A DNA stretch of 15,984 nucleotides from JBDKTK01 sp039680225 (GTDB lineage: Bacteria > Desulfobacterota > Syntrophia > Syntrophales > UBA4778). Below, piece by piece: positions 6,631 through 12,716 of the stretch. A program made the position numbers and the translations under genes. The stretch's first letter is position 1. Each line of letters begins with the position of its first letter. The stretch covers positions 1 to 15,984 of the forward strand of contig JBDKTK010000001.1 in NCBI GenBank assembly GCA_039680225.1, written 5' to 3'. Under the pieces are notes generated by a model. That model saw only the letters and a list, made by a program, of their open reading frames with translations. It was not told where the DNA came from and did not search any database.

Positions 6631-7701
6631 ATGAAAATCGGGCTTATCGGCCTGCCGAATTCGGGCAAGACAACAATCTTCAACGCCCTGACCAGGTCCA
6701 GGGCCGAAGTGACATCTTACGCCAACACCAAAAGCGAGCCGAATTTAGCTGTAATTGATGTCATCGATGAGCGGGTGACCAGGCTTTCCGAGATATACCA
6801 GCCGAAAAAGACAACATACGCCACAATCGAGATAATCGATTTCGTGGGTCTCTCGGACGGTTCCGCCAAAGGGGAGGCCTTTTCCGGGGCGGCCATGGGC
6901 ATGATCAAAAGGGTCGACGCGATCGCCCTTGTGGTCCGCAATTTTGAGGACGGACTCATGGGTGAGCCTGCTCCCCTTGATGAACTTGATCAGCTGGAAA
7001 TAGAAATGCTCATGTCCGACCTTATGATTGCCGAAAAGCGCCTGGAGCGGATCGCCTGGAGCATCCAGCGCGGCCAGAAGACGGATGCGCTCCTTGCGGA
7101 AGAAAAGGTGCTGAAAAAAGTCGTCGCGGCCCTCAATGAAAACCGGCCGGTCAGATCAATCGAACTCGACTGTGAAGAAATCAAACTCCTCAGGGGCTTC
7201 CAGTTCCTCACCCAGAAGCCGCTCATGGCAATCCTCAACTCCGACGAGGGAAACTTCGGACGGAATGCCGGGATCATGGAAAAAATGCAGGACGGCCGCG
7301 AGGTGATTGAATTTGCCGGGAAATTCGAGATGGAGATATCCCGCCTGGACAGCGAGGAAGAAGTCCGGATGTTCATGGAAGACATCGGCATCAGCGAGTC
7401 GGCGCGTGACAGGCTGACCCAGCTTGCCTATGCCCTGCTGGGCTATATCAGCTTCTTCACGGTGGGCGCCGATGAGGTCCGTGCCTGGACAATCCACCGG
7501 GGCGATACGGCGATCGAAGCCGCGGGGGCCATCCACTCCGATTTGTCCCGGGGGTTCATCAGGGCAGAATGCTTTACATATAACGACCTGATGGAGTGCG
7601 GCTCGGAAAAAGCCATCCGCGAGAAGGGACGGTTCCGGCTGGAAGGGAAGAATTATGTCGTACAGGACCGTGATATTCTCAGTATCCGGTCCAGCCTATA
7701 A
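6631..7701 (+). CDS. ychF: YchF/OLA1-family redox-linked ATPase
   Basis: Obg-related P-loop NTPase that binds ribosomes and, unlike most of its superfamily, prefers ATP. From ATG 6631 (GGAGG at 6617-6621, nine-base spacing) it has 356 residues, close to the family's ~363. It shows G1 GLPNSGKT (residues 7-14), G3 DFVGL (70-74), and NSDE at 203-206 in the G4 position, fitting the NxxE that gives ATP specificity in this family. The C-terminal TGS-like/DUF933 domain is well conserved (FFTVGADEVRAWTI, GFIRAE, KNYVVQDRDIL). An upstream in-frame TTG at 6574 runs through the leader terminator and is not a credible start. Many residues differ from standard YchF (NSGKTT instead of NVGKST), so this could be a divergent paralog. 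Confidence 0.9.
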   Translation: MKIGLIGLPNSGKTTIFNALTRSRAEVTSYANTKSEPNLAVIDVIDERVTRLSEIYQPKKTTYATIEIIDFVGLSDGSAKGEAFSGAAMGMIKRVDAIALVVRNFEDGLMGEPAPLDELDQLEIEMLMSDLMIAEKRLERIAWSIQRGQKTDALLAEEKVLKKVVAALNENRPVRSIELDCEEIKLLRGFQFLTQKPLMAILNSDEGNFGRNAGIMEKMQDGREVIEFAGKFEMEISRLDSEEEVRMFMEDIGISESARDRLTQLAYALLGYISFFTVGADEVRAWTIHRGDTAIEAAGAIHSDLSRGFIRAECFTYNDLMECGSEKAIREKGRFRLEGKNYVVQDRDILSIRSSL

Positions 7702-7730
7702 AAAAGCGGCAGGAAGTTTATCCTGCCGCT
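7699..7730 (-). terminator. Intrinsic terminator of the micro-gene cluster
   Basis: Minus-strand AGCGGCAGGA (7730-7721) and TCCTGCCGCT (7714-7705) form a perfect 10-pair stem with a six-base loop, followed by a run of T down to 7700. Direction and U tract fit termination of transcripts from the three small ORFs at 7768-8181. It sits directly after the ychF stop codon. Confidence 0.85.
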
Positions 7731-7737
7731 ATAACCA

Positions 7738-7754
7738 GGCCCTTTAAAAGGGCC
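7738..7754 (+). terminator. Possible ychF terminator hairpin
   Basis: GGCCCTTT (7738-7745) and AAAGGGCC (7747-7754) form an 8-base inverted repeat, followed on the plus strand by a pyrimidine-rich CTCGCCCTCTTTTC. The U content right after the stem is weak, so termination of ychF here is only plausible. Confidence 0.35.
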
Positions 7755-7767
7755 CTCGCCCTCTTTT

Positions 7768-7854
7768 CTACCTGTCAAACGGGGTGCACATTGGGTCAAC
7801 CCACTTCTGGGCTTTCTTGATTCCCTTGGGTTTTTCTTTCTGGATTTTCATCAT
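7768..7854 (-). CDS. Unrecognised 28-residue basic peptide, tandem copy A
   Basis: A 28-codon ORF starts at ATG 7854 (a second ATG follows directly), with AAAGGAG about nine bases upstream, and ends with TAG. The peptide has a lysine-rich N-terminal half (KEKPKGIKKA) and a C-terminal core QKWVDPMCTPFDR with one Trp, one Cys and two Pro. It is 25/28 identical to the copy at 7911-7997. In the shared core the nucleotide differences are all synonymous (CAG/CAA, AAG/AAA, CCA/CCC, even TAG/TAA). The three residue changes lie near the N-terminus, and two of them are conservative (I/V, E/D). That is the signature of selection on the peptide. No signal peptide or membrane segment is seen. I do not recognise the family. 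A RiPP precursor or a small nucleic-acid- or protein-binding peptide are open possibilities; no maturase gene is in the window. Confidence 0.75.
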   Translation of the reverse strand: MMKIQKEKPKGIKKAQKWVDPMCTPFDR

Positions 7855-7910
7855 GGTCGAGTCTCCTTTCACCTTAAATTTTTTCAGTTGGCCGGTCCTT
7901 TTTTGTTTTC

Positions 7911-7997
7911 TTACCTGTCAAACGGGGTGCACATGGGGTCAACCCATTTTTGGGCTTTCTTGATTCCCTTGGGTTTGTCTTTCTGAACTTTCTTCAT
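7911..7997 (-). CDS. Unrecognised 28-residue basic peptide, tandem copy B
   Basis: Paralog of the downstream copy A, with start ATG 7997, AAGGAGA at ideal spacing, and stop TAA at 7911. The sequence begins MKKVQKDKPKGIKKA and ends with the same core QKWVDPMCTPFDR. The similarity extends into the ribosome binding region (AAAGGAGA then TCGG/TCGA then CCATG), so the duplicated unit included the translation signal. A 56-base gap separates B from A, and a GC-rich hairpin lies just upstream of B. Function unknown. The Trp-Val-Asp-Pro-Met-Cys-Thr-Pro segment, strictly kept in both copies, is the part most likely to be functional or modified. Confidence 0.75.
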   Translation of the reverse strand: MKKVQKDKPKGIKKAQKWVDPMCTPFDR

Positions 7998-8023
7998 GGC
8001 CGATCTCCTTTCTTTTTTTTTCC

Positions 8024-8050
8024 GCCGGGAGGCCCCGGGCCTCGACCGGC
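8024..8050. repeat. GC-rich hairpin between small ORFs C and B
   Basis: GCCGG/CCGGC outer arms (8024-8028, 8046-8050) and GAGGC/GCCTC inner arms (8029-8033, 8039-8043) enclose a five-base loop with a two-base bulge. In minus RNA it is followed by an A tract, not U, and then by the ribosome binding site of ORF B. It therefore looks like a stability or processing element rather than a terminator. A second small palindrome, ATTCCC-N6-GGGAAT, lies at 8059-8076. Confidence 0.5.
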
Positions 8051-8085
8051 TTATTTTGATTCCCTTGAACGGGAATTGATTCCTT

Positions 8086-8181
8086 TTACCTGAACTCGAC
8101 TATCTTCTTAATGTAATGCGGTCTGCCGGTGCGGTCGCCAGTTAACCTTTCGACTTTTCCTTTTGCGATCATCTCTTTCAT
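8086..8181 (-). CDS. Unrecognised 31-residue basic peptide, ORF C
   Basis: A 31-codon ORF from ATG 8181 to TAA 8086 has a near-perfect Shine-Dalgarno AAAGGAGG nine bases upstream. The peptide begins MKEMIAKGKVERL and continues TGDRTGRPHYIKKIVEF, ending in Arg: highly basic, no Cys, no membrane segment. It is not similar in sequence to peptides A and B but shares size, charge, strand and strong ribosome binding site, and is first in the presumed transcript C-B-A. A weak promoter candidate lies upstream (TTGTTC 8247-8242, TATTAG 8222-8217, 19-base spacer). I do not recognise it; coding status rests on the ribosome binding site and context. Confidence 0.55.
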   Translation of the reverse strand: MKEMIAKGKVERLTGDRTGRPHYIKKIVEFR

Positions 8182-8323
8182 CTCTGACGGCCTCCTTTCT
8201 CTTCCTTTGTTCGAGGCTAATATGATTGCTTCGCCTTTCCAGAACAATCGGAGACGGTCTGAAATTAAACAAAGATGATGAACGGAAATCTTTTAGGACG
8301 CCAAATCCGCCGGTAATCCGTGT

Positions 8324-8360
8324 TTGTCCTATGGCCGGAGCGGCGCTTTAAGCGGTCCGG
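8324..8360 (+). promoter_or_regulatory. Candidate lctP promoter overlapped by a dyad
   Basis: TTGTCC (8324-8329) and TTTAAG (8347-8352) with a 17-base spacer resemble a promoter. An interrupted inverted repeat, CCGGA (8335-8339) with TCCGG (8356-8360) around CGCTT-T-AAGCG, covers the spacer and -10 region and could be an operator. No regulator gene is adjacent. Confidence 0.35.
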
Positions 8361-8428
8361 AAAAATGCCTCGACAATGGCGGGGAAATCGGGTTTTATTG
8401 GTTCAAATTGCTTTGGAAAAAGGGAAAC

Positions 8429-10183
8429 ATGCCCTGGACAGTCCAGACAGACCCCTTCGGAAATATCTACTGCTCGGCGCTGGTTGCGGTCGTCCCGATC
8501 ATTTACCTGTTCTGGGCGCTGGCGGTGCGGCGCATGAAAGGCCACTGGGCCGCGCTGGGAGCGCTGGCCATTGCCGTTTCCGCTTCGGTCCTCGTTTATT
8601 CGATGCCCGCGAAGCTGAGCCTGCTCTCCACTTTTCTGGGAATGCTCTTCGGCTTGTGGCCGATCTGCTGGATCGTGGTCACGGCCTTATTCATCTATAA
8701 CCTTTCCTGCAAGACGGGCGAGTTCGAGATAATCAAGAACTCGCTGGCTGCGGTCTCGGACGACCGGCGGGTCCAGGCCCTCCTGATAGCATTTTCGTTC
8801 GGGGCGTTCATCGAGGGAGCGGCGGGCTTCGGCACGCCCGTGGCGATCACGGCAGCGATGCTGGCGGGGCTCGGATTCAACCATCTCTACGCGGCCGGCA
8901 TCTGCCTTGTCGCCAACACCGCCCCTGTCGCCTTCGGGGCAATAGGCATCCCTGTTATTATCGCCTCCCAGGTCTCCGGGGTCGACCAGATGGCCTTGAG
9001 CCAGATGGTCGGCAGGCAGTTGTTTCTCATCAGCGCAATCATCCCGTTTTATGTCGTGATCCTCATGAGCGGCTGGCGCAAGGGCTTCCAGGCGTGGCCG
9101 GCGGCGCTGGTGAGCGGGGGCTCTTTTGCCCTGGCCCAGTTCCTCACGGCAAATTACCTGGGGCCTTACCTGCCCAGCATAGTGGCATCGCTGATATCCA
9201 TCGTAACATTGGTTGTCTTCCTGAGGTTCTGGCACCCGCGGGAAAGCTGGCATTTTGCGGATGAGCCGCCCAGCGAGGGCAGGGCCAGTCTCAGGTATAC
9301 AAAAGGCCAGGTGTTCAGGGCCTGGACCCCTTTCATCCTGCTGTCGATCTTCGTGGCGGCCTGGGGGGTCGGGCCCATAAAGGAACTCCTCGACCATTAC
9401 ACCCTGGTGAAGTTCCCTGTTCCCGGACTTGACGGGATGATCATCAGGGACGGCAAACCCCTGCCCGCGGTCTTTTCCCTCAATATCCTGAGCGCGGCGG
9501 GAACGGCGATCCTGTTTGCCGGGATCGTTTCCGTCCCGGTAATGGGGGCGACGTACAGGACGGCTGCCGGGGTTTTCGCTCAGACAATCGAAACCCTGAA
9601 GTGGCCCATCCTGACGATATCCTCCATCCTGGGTTTTGCGTACATCATGAATTTCTCCGGGATGGCGATCACGCTCGGAAGCGCCTTTGCGCTGACCGGG
9701 CCGCTTTTCCCGTTCTTTGCGGCCTTCCTGGGGTGGATAGGCGTCTTCATGACCGGGTCGGACGCGTCCGCGAACGCCCTTTTCGGAAAGCTCCAGGAAG
9801 TCACGGCCGTGCGGGTGGGGGTGGACCCCGTGATCACGGTGGCCGCCAACAGCTCCGGAGGGGTCTGCGGCAAAATGATATCGCCCCAGTCCCTATCGGT
9901 TGCGACGGCGGCGGCGGGGCTGGTCGGGCATGAGAGCGATATATTCCGGTTCACGGTCAAGCACTCCATCTTCCTGACGGCCCTTATCGGGCTGCTCGCT
10001 TACATGCAATCGTATTTCCTGTCCTGGATGGTCCCCGTGTATGCCGGGGCATCAGCCGCGGCGCCGGTTGCAAAAGCAGCGTACCAGCCCGGCAAAGGCG
10101 CGGCCTGGCTGGCAGTCACTTTTATAATTGTGCTGGCCGTAGCTGTCGCCGCGCGGATTGCCGGGAAGGGCAGGCCGGCTTAA
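8429..10183 (+). CDS. lctP: L-lactate permease (LctP family)
   Basis: Inner-membrane secondary transporter expected to import lactate (or glycolate) with protons. ATG 8429 gives 584 residues; the N-terminus MPWTVQTDPFGNIYCSALVA aligns with the known start of LldP/LctP (Q-x-x-D-P-x-G-N-I at the same place). The in-frame extension to 8324 would add a non-hydrophobic leader and lacks a ribosome binding site. The protein consists of a dozen or more hydrophobic segments. It has the family block FGAFIEGAAGFGTPVAITAAML, read as FGAFIEGAAGFG then TPVAITAAML, plus TAPVAFGAIGIP, FMTGSDASANALFG and SSGGVCGKMISPQSL. It is followed 67 bases later by a ketopantoate-reductase-like gene on the same strand. 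Lactate use as electron donor is a reasonable inference for the host; no lactate dehydrogenase is visible here. Confidence 0.95.
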   Translation: MPWTVQTDPFGNIYCSALVAVVPIIYLFWALAVRRMKGHWAALGALAIAVSASVLVYSMPAKLSLLSTFLGMLFGLWPICWIVVTALFIYNLSCKTGEFEIIKNSLAAVSDDRRVQALLIAFSFGAFIEGAAGFGTPVAITAAMLAGLGFNHLYAAGICLVANTAPVAFGAIGIPVIIASQVSGVDQMALSQMVGRQLFLISAIIPFYVVILMSGWRKGFQAWPAALVSGGSFALAQFLTANYLGPYLPSIVASLISIVTLVVFLRFWHPRESWHFADEPPSEGRASLRYTKGQVFRAWTPFILLSIFVAAWGVGPIKELLDHYTLVKFPVPGLDGMIIRDGKPLPAVFSLNILSAAGTAILFAGIVSVPVMGATYRTAAGVFAQTIETLKWPILTISSILGFAYIMNFSGMAITLGSAFALTGPLFPFFAAFLGWIGVFMTGSDASANALFGKLQEVTAVRVGVDPVITVAANSSGGVCGKMISPQSLSVATAAAGLVGHESDIFRFTVKHSIFLTALIGLLAYMQSYFLSWMVPVYAGASAAAPVAKAAYQPGKGAAWLAVTFIIVLAVAVAARIAGKGRPA

Positions 10184-10250
10184 AATCCGCATGGCAATAA
10201 TCTGCCGGTTTTAGTAATGTGCTCAAAATAAACCTGAAGGGGTGCTGCAG

Positions 10251-11180
10251 ATGAAAATAGCCGTAATCGGAATAGGCGGAGTGGGCGGATATTACGGGGG
10301 ATTGCTGGCCCGGAAATATTCCGCGTCGAAAGAGCACGAGATCGTGTTCGTGGCGCGCGGCGAGCACCTGGCGGCCATTAAAAAGAACGGCCTCAAACTG
10401 AGCACGCCGGGCGAGGAGTTCACGGCCGTCCCGGATGTCGCGACAGACAACACGGAAGACCTGGGGACTTTCGGCCTCGTCCTTTTCTGCGTAAAGAGCT
10501 ACGGCCTGGAAAAGGCCGCGGCCCAGATAAAGAAAAATGTCGGTCCGAAAACGGTCATTATCCCGCTCCTCAACGGGGTGGACATCCCGGAAAGGATCAA
10601 GGCCATCCTCCCCGGGGCCGACGTCCTCGGGGGACTCGTGTACATCGGGTCGAGCATCGTGGGGCCCGGTCATGTCAAACAGGGGGGCGGCTCGGGCCAG
10701 CTTGTCTTCGGCCCGCAGGACGCCGCGAAAGTTGAAAATTACCGGCCGGTTGAAAAGCTGCTGCGGGATGCCGGGATCAAGGCCGACCTCGTCGGCGACA
10801 TAGACCTGGCGTTGTGGACGAAATACATTTTCATCAGCTCGATGGCGGGGCTGACCTCTTATTTCGGCAAGACCTTCGGGGAGATCCTGGATTCGATAGA
10901 AGGCAAGCTGTTCCTGGAAGGCGTGCTGAAGGAAATAGAGGCGGTCGCCAGGGCGAAGAAAGTCGGATTCCCTCCGGACGTTGTCAGGCAGACGATGGAC
11001 AAGGTCGCAGCATTCCCGCATGGGACCAAGACATCCCTGCAGCGCGATTTCGAAAAAGGCTCGCAGACCGAGCTGGAAGTGATCACGGGTTACGTACTGA
11101 AAACCGGCAGGCAGCTGGGCGTGCCGACCCCGCTCACGGAAAAGATTTACCGGGAATTGTCGAAGAGGGAAGCAAAATAG
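10251..11180 (+). CDS. panE: 2-dehydropantoate 2-reductase (ketopantoate reductase family)
   Basis: NADPH-dependent reduction of ketopantoate to pantoate in pantothenate/CoA synthesis is the family activity. From ATG 10251 (AAGGGG upstream; an in-frame GTG lies nine bases earlier) it has 309 residues, normal for the family. It shows the Rossmann motif GIGGVGGYYGG (residues 7-17), NGV with N108, the catalytic Lys K191 in LWTKYIF, and the C-terminal TSLQRDFEKGSQTELEVI block. It follows lctP on the same strand, possibly co-transcribed. The family contains members acting on other 2-oxo acids, and the lactate-permease neighbour leaves room for such a role, so panE is a family-level name. Confidence 0.85.
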   Translation: MKIAVIGIGGVGGYYGGLLARKYSASKEHEIVFVARGEHLAAIKKNGLKLSTPGEEFTAVPDVATDNTEDLGTFGLVLFCVKSYGLEKAAAQIKKNVGPKTVIIPLLNGVDIPERIKAILPGADVLGGLVYIGSSIVGPGHVKQGGGSGQLVFGPQDAAKVENYRPVEKLLRDAGIKADLVGDIDLALWTKYIFISSMAGLTSYFGKTFGEILDSIEGKLFLEGVLKEIEAVARAKKVGFPPDVVRQTMDKVAAFPHGTKTSLQRDFEKGSQTELEVITGYVLKTGRQLGVPTPLTEKIYRELSKREAK

Positions 11181-11198
11181 GATAAAAGGAACGTGTAT

Positions 11199-11264
11199 AG
11201 GGGCGGGTACCATTTACAGAGGGCCGCCCCTGATTATTGCGGTCACTGAGCTTGTCGAAGTGAC
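11199..11264. repeat. Palindromic repeats between panE and msrA
   Basis: AGGGGCGG (11199-11206) and CCGCCCCT (11224-11231) are inverted arms. A second dyad, GTCACT and AGTGAC (11242-11264), encloses GAGCTTGTCGA. The second motif is a form of the CTTCGACAAGCTCA repeat seen scattered in many bacterial genomes. They lie between the convergent 3' ends of panE and msrA and may also aid termination, though neither is followed by a U tract. Confidence 0.6.
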
Positions 11265-11319
11265 ATACATTTAGGCACCGACAGGCTCAAGTGCGGCGCA
11301 GGCCCAGCGAGCGCACAAT

Positions 11320-12006
11320 TCACCTTCTTGTATAATTCACAATATCCATCAGCCGCTTGTTGCCTTCCGACGTCAGGCCGAAGCTGCCCAGTTCCGTCTT
11401 GAGCCGCGCCGGGGCGCCGTATCCGGCGACATATCCGTTGATCCTCGCCGCCGCCGTGGAATTCATGAAATCGCGCGCATTCGGGTACCTCCGGTTGAAA
11501 TCCGCCATTATGCCGGATTGCTGGCGCAGGTAATATTTCTGGTGGTAATCCTCGGCCGTGTAAAAGACAGTATAAGGAACGATAGTCGTGTAGATCTTCT
11601 TTTTCAGCCAGTCCTCCTCGCGCTCTTTTGTCTTCAGGGCCAGCCCCTGCTGCTCCTCGTTGTGGCAGAAAATGAATGACGCATACTGGCGCGACCAGCT
11701 CTTGTATTCGGGCTGATGATTTTCCCAAAAAATATCCAGCAGGTCGGCATAGGAGACGGTTTCCGGGTCGAAGTCCATCTGGATAGTCTCGCTGTGGTCG
11801 CCGAGGCTCCTGTAGGTGGGGTTTTCCTTCGTCCCCCCGCAGTAGCCGGCCCTTGTCCTCACCACTCCGTTATTGATCCCGTACAGGGCGTCAGGGCCCC
11901 AGAATCACCCCAGGGCGAATGTCGCCTGCTCGGTTTGGGCCGGGGCCGCGGTGTCCAGCGGCGGGACGGGGAGCGGAGTTTCCTCTTGTTTCCTGACGAA
12001 GAGCAT
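11320..12006 (-). CDS. msrA: Selenocysteine-containing peptide methionine sulfoxide reductase MsrA
   Basis: Reduces methionine-S-sulfoxide in proteins or as free amino acid, repairing oxidative damage. The frame runs from ATG 12006 (AGGAGG, eight bases upstream) through an in-frame TGA at 11905-11907 (codon 34) to TGA 11320-11322; 228 residues if TGA is read as selenocysteine. The TGA replaces exactly the catalytic Cys of the family motif: QATFALG-U-FWGPDALYG. Coding on both sides is typical MsrA: GYCGGTKENPTY, DHSETIQMDFDP (catalytic-site Glu73), LLDIFWENH, RQYASFIF. A SECIS-like hairpin follows the TGA. Only two Cys occur (56, 114), none near the C-terminus, so the usual resolving cysteines are absent. 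An ordinary caller starts at GTG 11865 and loses the active site. Residues 1-26 are a Pro-rich N-terminal extension. The alternative, a nonsense mutation, is unlikely given the precise position and intact flanks. Confidence 0.92.
11874..11893 (-). promoter_or_regulatory. Bacterial SECIS-like hairpin for UGA recoding in msrA
   Basis: Counting from the base after UGA, positions 12-14 (UGA) pair with 29-31 (UCA), a 2x1 internal loop follows, then CCC (17-19) pairs with GGG (25-27), with apical loop UGUAC at 20-24. G is the second loop base, followed by U, about 21-22 bases after UGA. The E. coli fdhF SECIS places its loop GU at almost the same distance. This fits the loose bSECIS model: short upper stem, G among the first two loop bases, apical loop roughly 16-37 bases from UGA. 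The stem is short, so energy alone would not prove it. Confidence 0.7.
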
Positions 12007-12039
12007 CTGTACACCCTCCTGCAAATCAGTTTTCGATAA

Positions 12040-12067
12040 ATATTAGCACGGGGCCGGGGAAAGGCAA
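12040..12067 (-). promoter_or_regulatory. Candidate msrA promoter
   Basis: Minus-strand TTGCCT (12067-12062) and TAATAT (12045-12040) with a 16-base spacer lie about 35 bases upstream of the msrA start. Each box matches four of six consensus positions. Confidence 0.4.
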
Positions 12068-12104
12068 TCCGAATAAATATCGCAAAGGGACAAAATTATT
12101 GATG

Positions 12105-12134
12105 TTGTATAACCCGGCCGGCACGGGTTATAAT
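12105..12134 (+). promoter_or_regulatory. ybaK promoter containing a 9-base inverted repeat
   Basis: A perfect -10 TATAAT (12129-12134) is paired with TTGTAT (12105-12110), spacer 18. A perfect inverted repeat TATAACCCG (12108-12116) and CGGGTTATA (12124-12132) spans the spacer and reaches into both boxes, separated by seven bases. It has the position expected for a repressor operator in the divergent msrA-ybaK region. Confidence 0.55.
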
Positions 12135-12209
12135 AAAAACACTCCACTGATATTCCTTTACTCCGGCAGAAATGGAACGCAAACAATTCCTTAAAATAAG
12201 GAGGTCAAT

Positions 12210-12668
12210 ATGCCGGTAAAAAAATTAAAGGATTTTCTGAACACATACGAAATCAAGTATGTTTCGGTCGCCCACTCCCCAGCTTACACTGCGCAGGAAA
12301 TTGCCGCCCGTGTCCACATTAAAGGCAGGAAACTTGCTAAAACGGTCATGGTGACTGTCAACGGTAAGATGGCCATGGCTGTCCTGCCGGCCAGCTACAA
12401 AGTCGATTTCGATTACTTCAGAAAAGAGATCGGCGCCGACCATGTGGATTTAGCCTCTGAGGAGGAATTCAAAGGCATGTTTCCGGATTGCGAGGTTGGC
12501 GCCATGCCTCCCTTCGGCAACCTTTACGGGATGGATGTTTTCGCTGATCAAAGCCTGGCCGACGATGACGAGATTGCATTCAGCGCCGGTACGCATACAG
12601 AATTAATTAAACTGCCCTTCATAGACTATAAAAGACTCGTGAAGCCCAGGATAGTCAGACTTACCTGA
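12210..12668 (+). CDS. YbaK/EbsC-family aminoacyl-tRNA deacylase
   Basis: Small cytosolic protein of the prolyl-tRNA-editing-domain family; such proteins hydrolyse mischarged tRNA (for example Cys-tRNA-Pro for YbaK, Ala-tRNA-Pro for ProXp-ala). The 152 residues are normal for a stand-alone domain. Features include the HSPAYTAQEIAARVHIKGRKLAKTV region, read as HSPAYTAQEIAA then GRKLAKTVMV, with the conserved Lys, then a central AVLPASYKVD and the glycine-rich EVGAMPPFGNLYGM and FSAGTHTELIKL blocks lining the pocket. ATG 12210 follows a strong AAGGAGG. It is divergent from selenoprotein msrA. Which tRNA it edits cannot be read from sequence, so I leave the symbol empty. Confidence 0.88.
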   Translation: MPVKKLKDFLNTYEIKYVSVAHSPAYTAQEIAARVHIKGRKLAKTVMVTVNGKMAMAVLPASYKVDFDYFRKEIGADHVDLASEEEFKGMFPDCEVGAMPPFGNLYGMDVFADQSLADDDEIAFSAGTHTELIKLPFIDYKRLVKPRIVRLT

Positions 12669-12716
12669 GGCGGCTTTCCGAATGCGATTTGGATAGGTTT
12701 GGCCTGTAAATCTCAC

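Noticed and set aside
7768..8000. The two 70-80% identical blocks as a CRISPR-like or plain DNA direct repeat.
   Set aside because: Only two copies, spacing irregular for CRISPR, and the substitutions are concentrated at synonymous codon positions, pointing to coding sequence.
8380..8428. A sigma-54 promoter upstream of lctP (TGG...TTGCT near 8399-8413).
   Set aside because: The GG to GC distance is eight bases rather than the required ten.
11320..11865. MsrA starting at GTG 11865 as a 181-residue protein, or the locus as a pseudogene.
   Set aside because: The region upstream of 11865 continues MsrA homology across a single TGA at the catalytic position, with an ATG and ribosome binding site further up. 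A selenoprotein explains all of this better.
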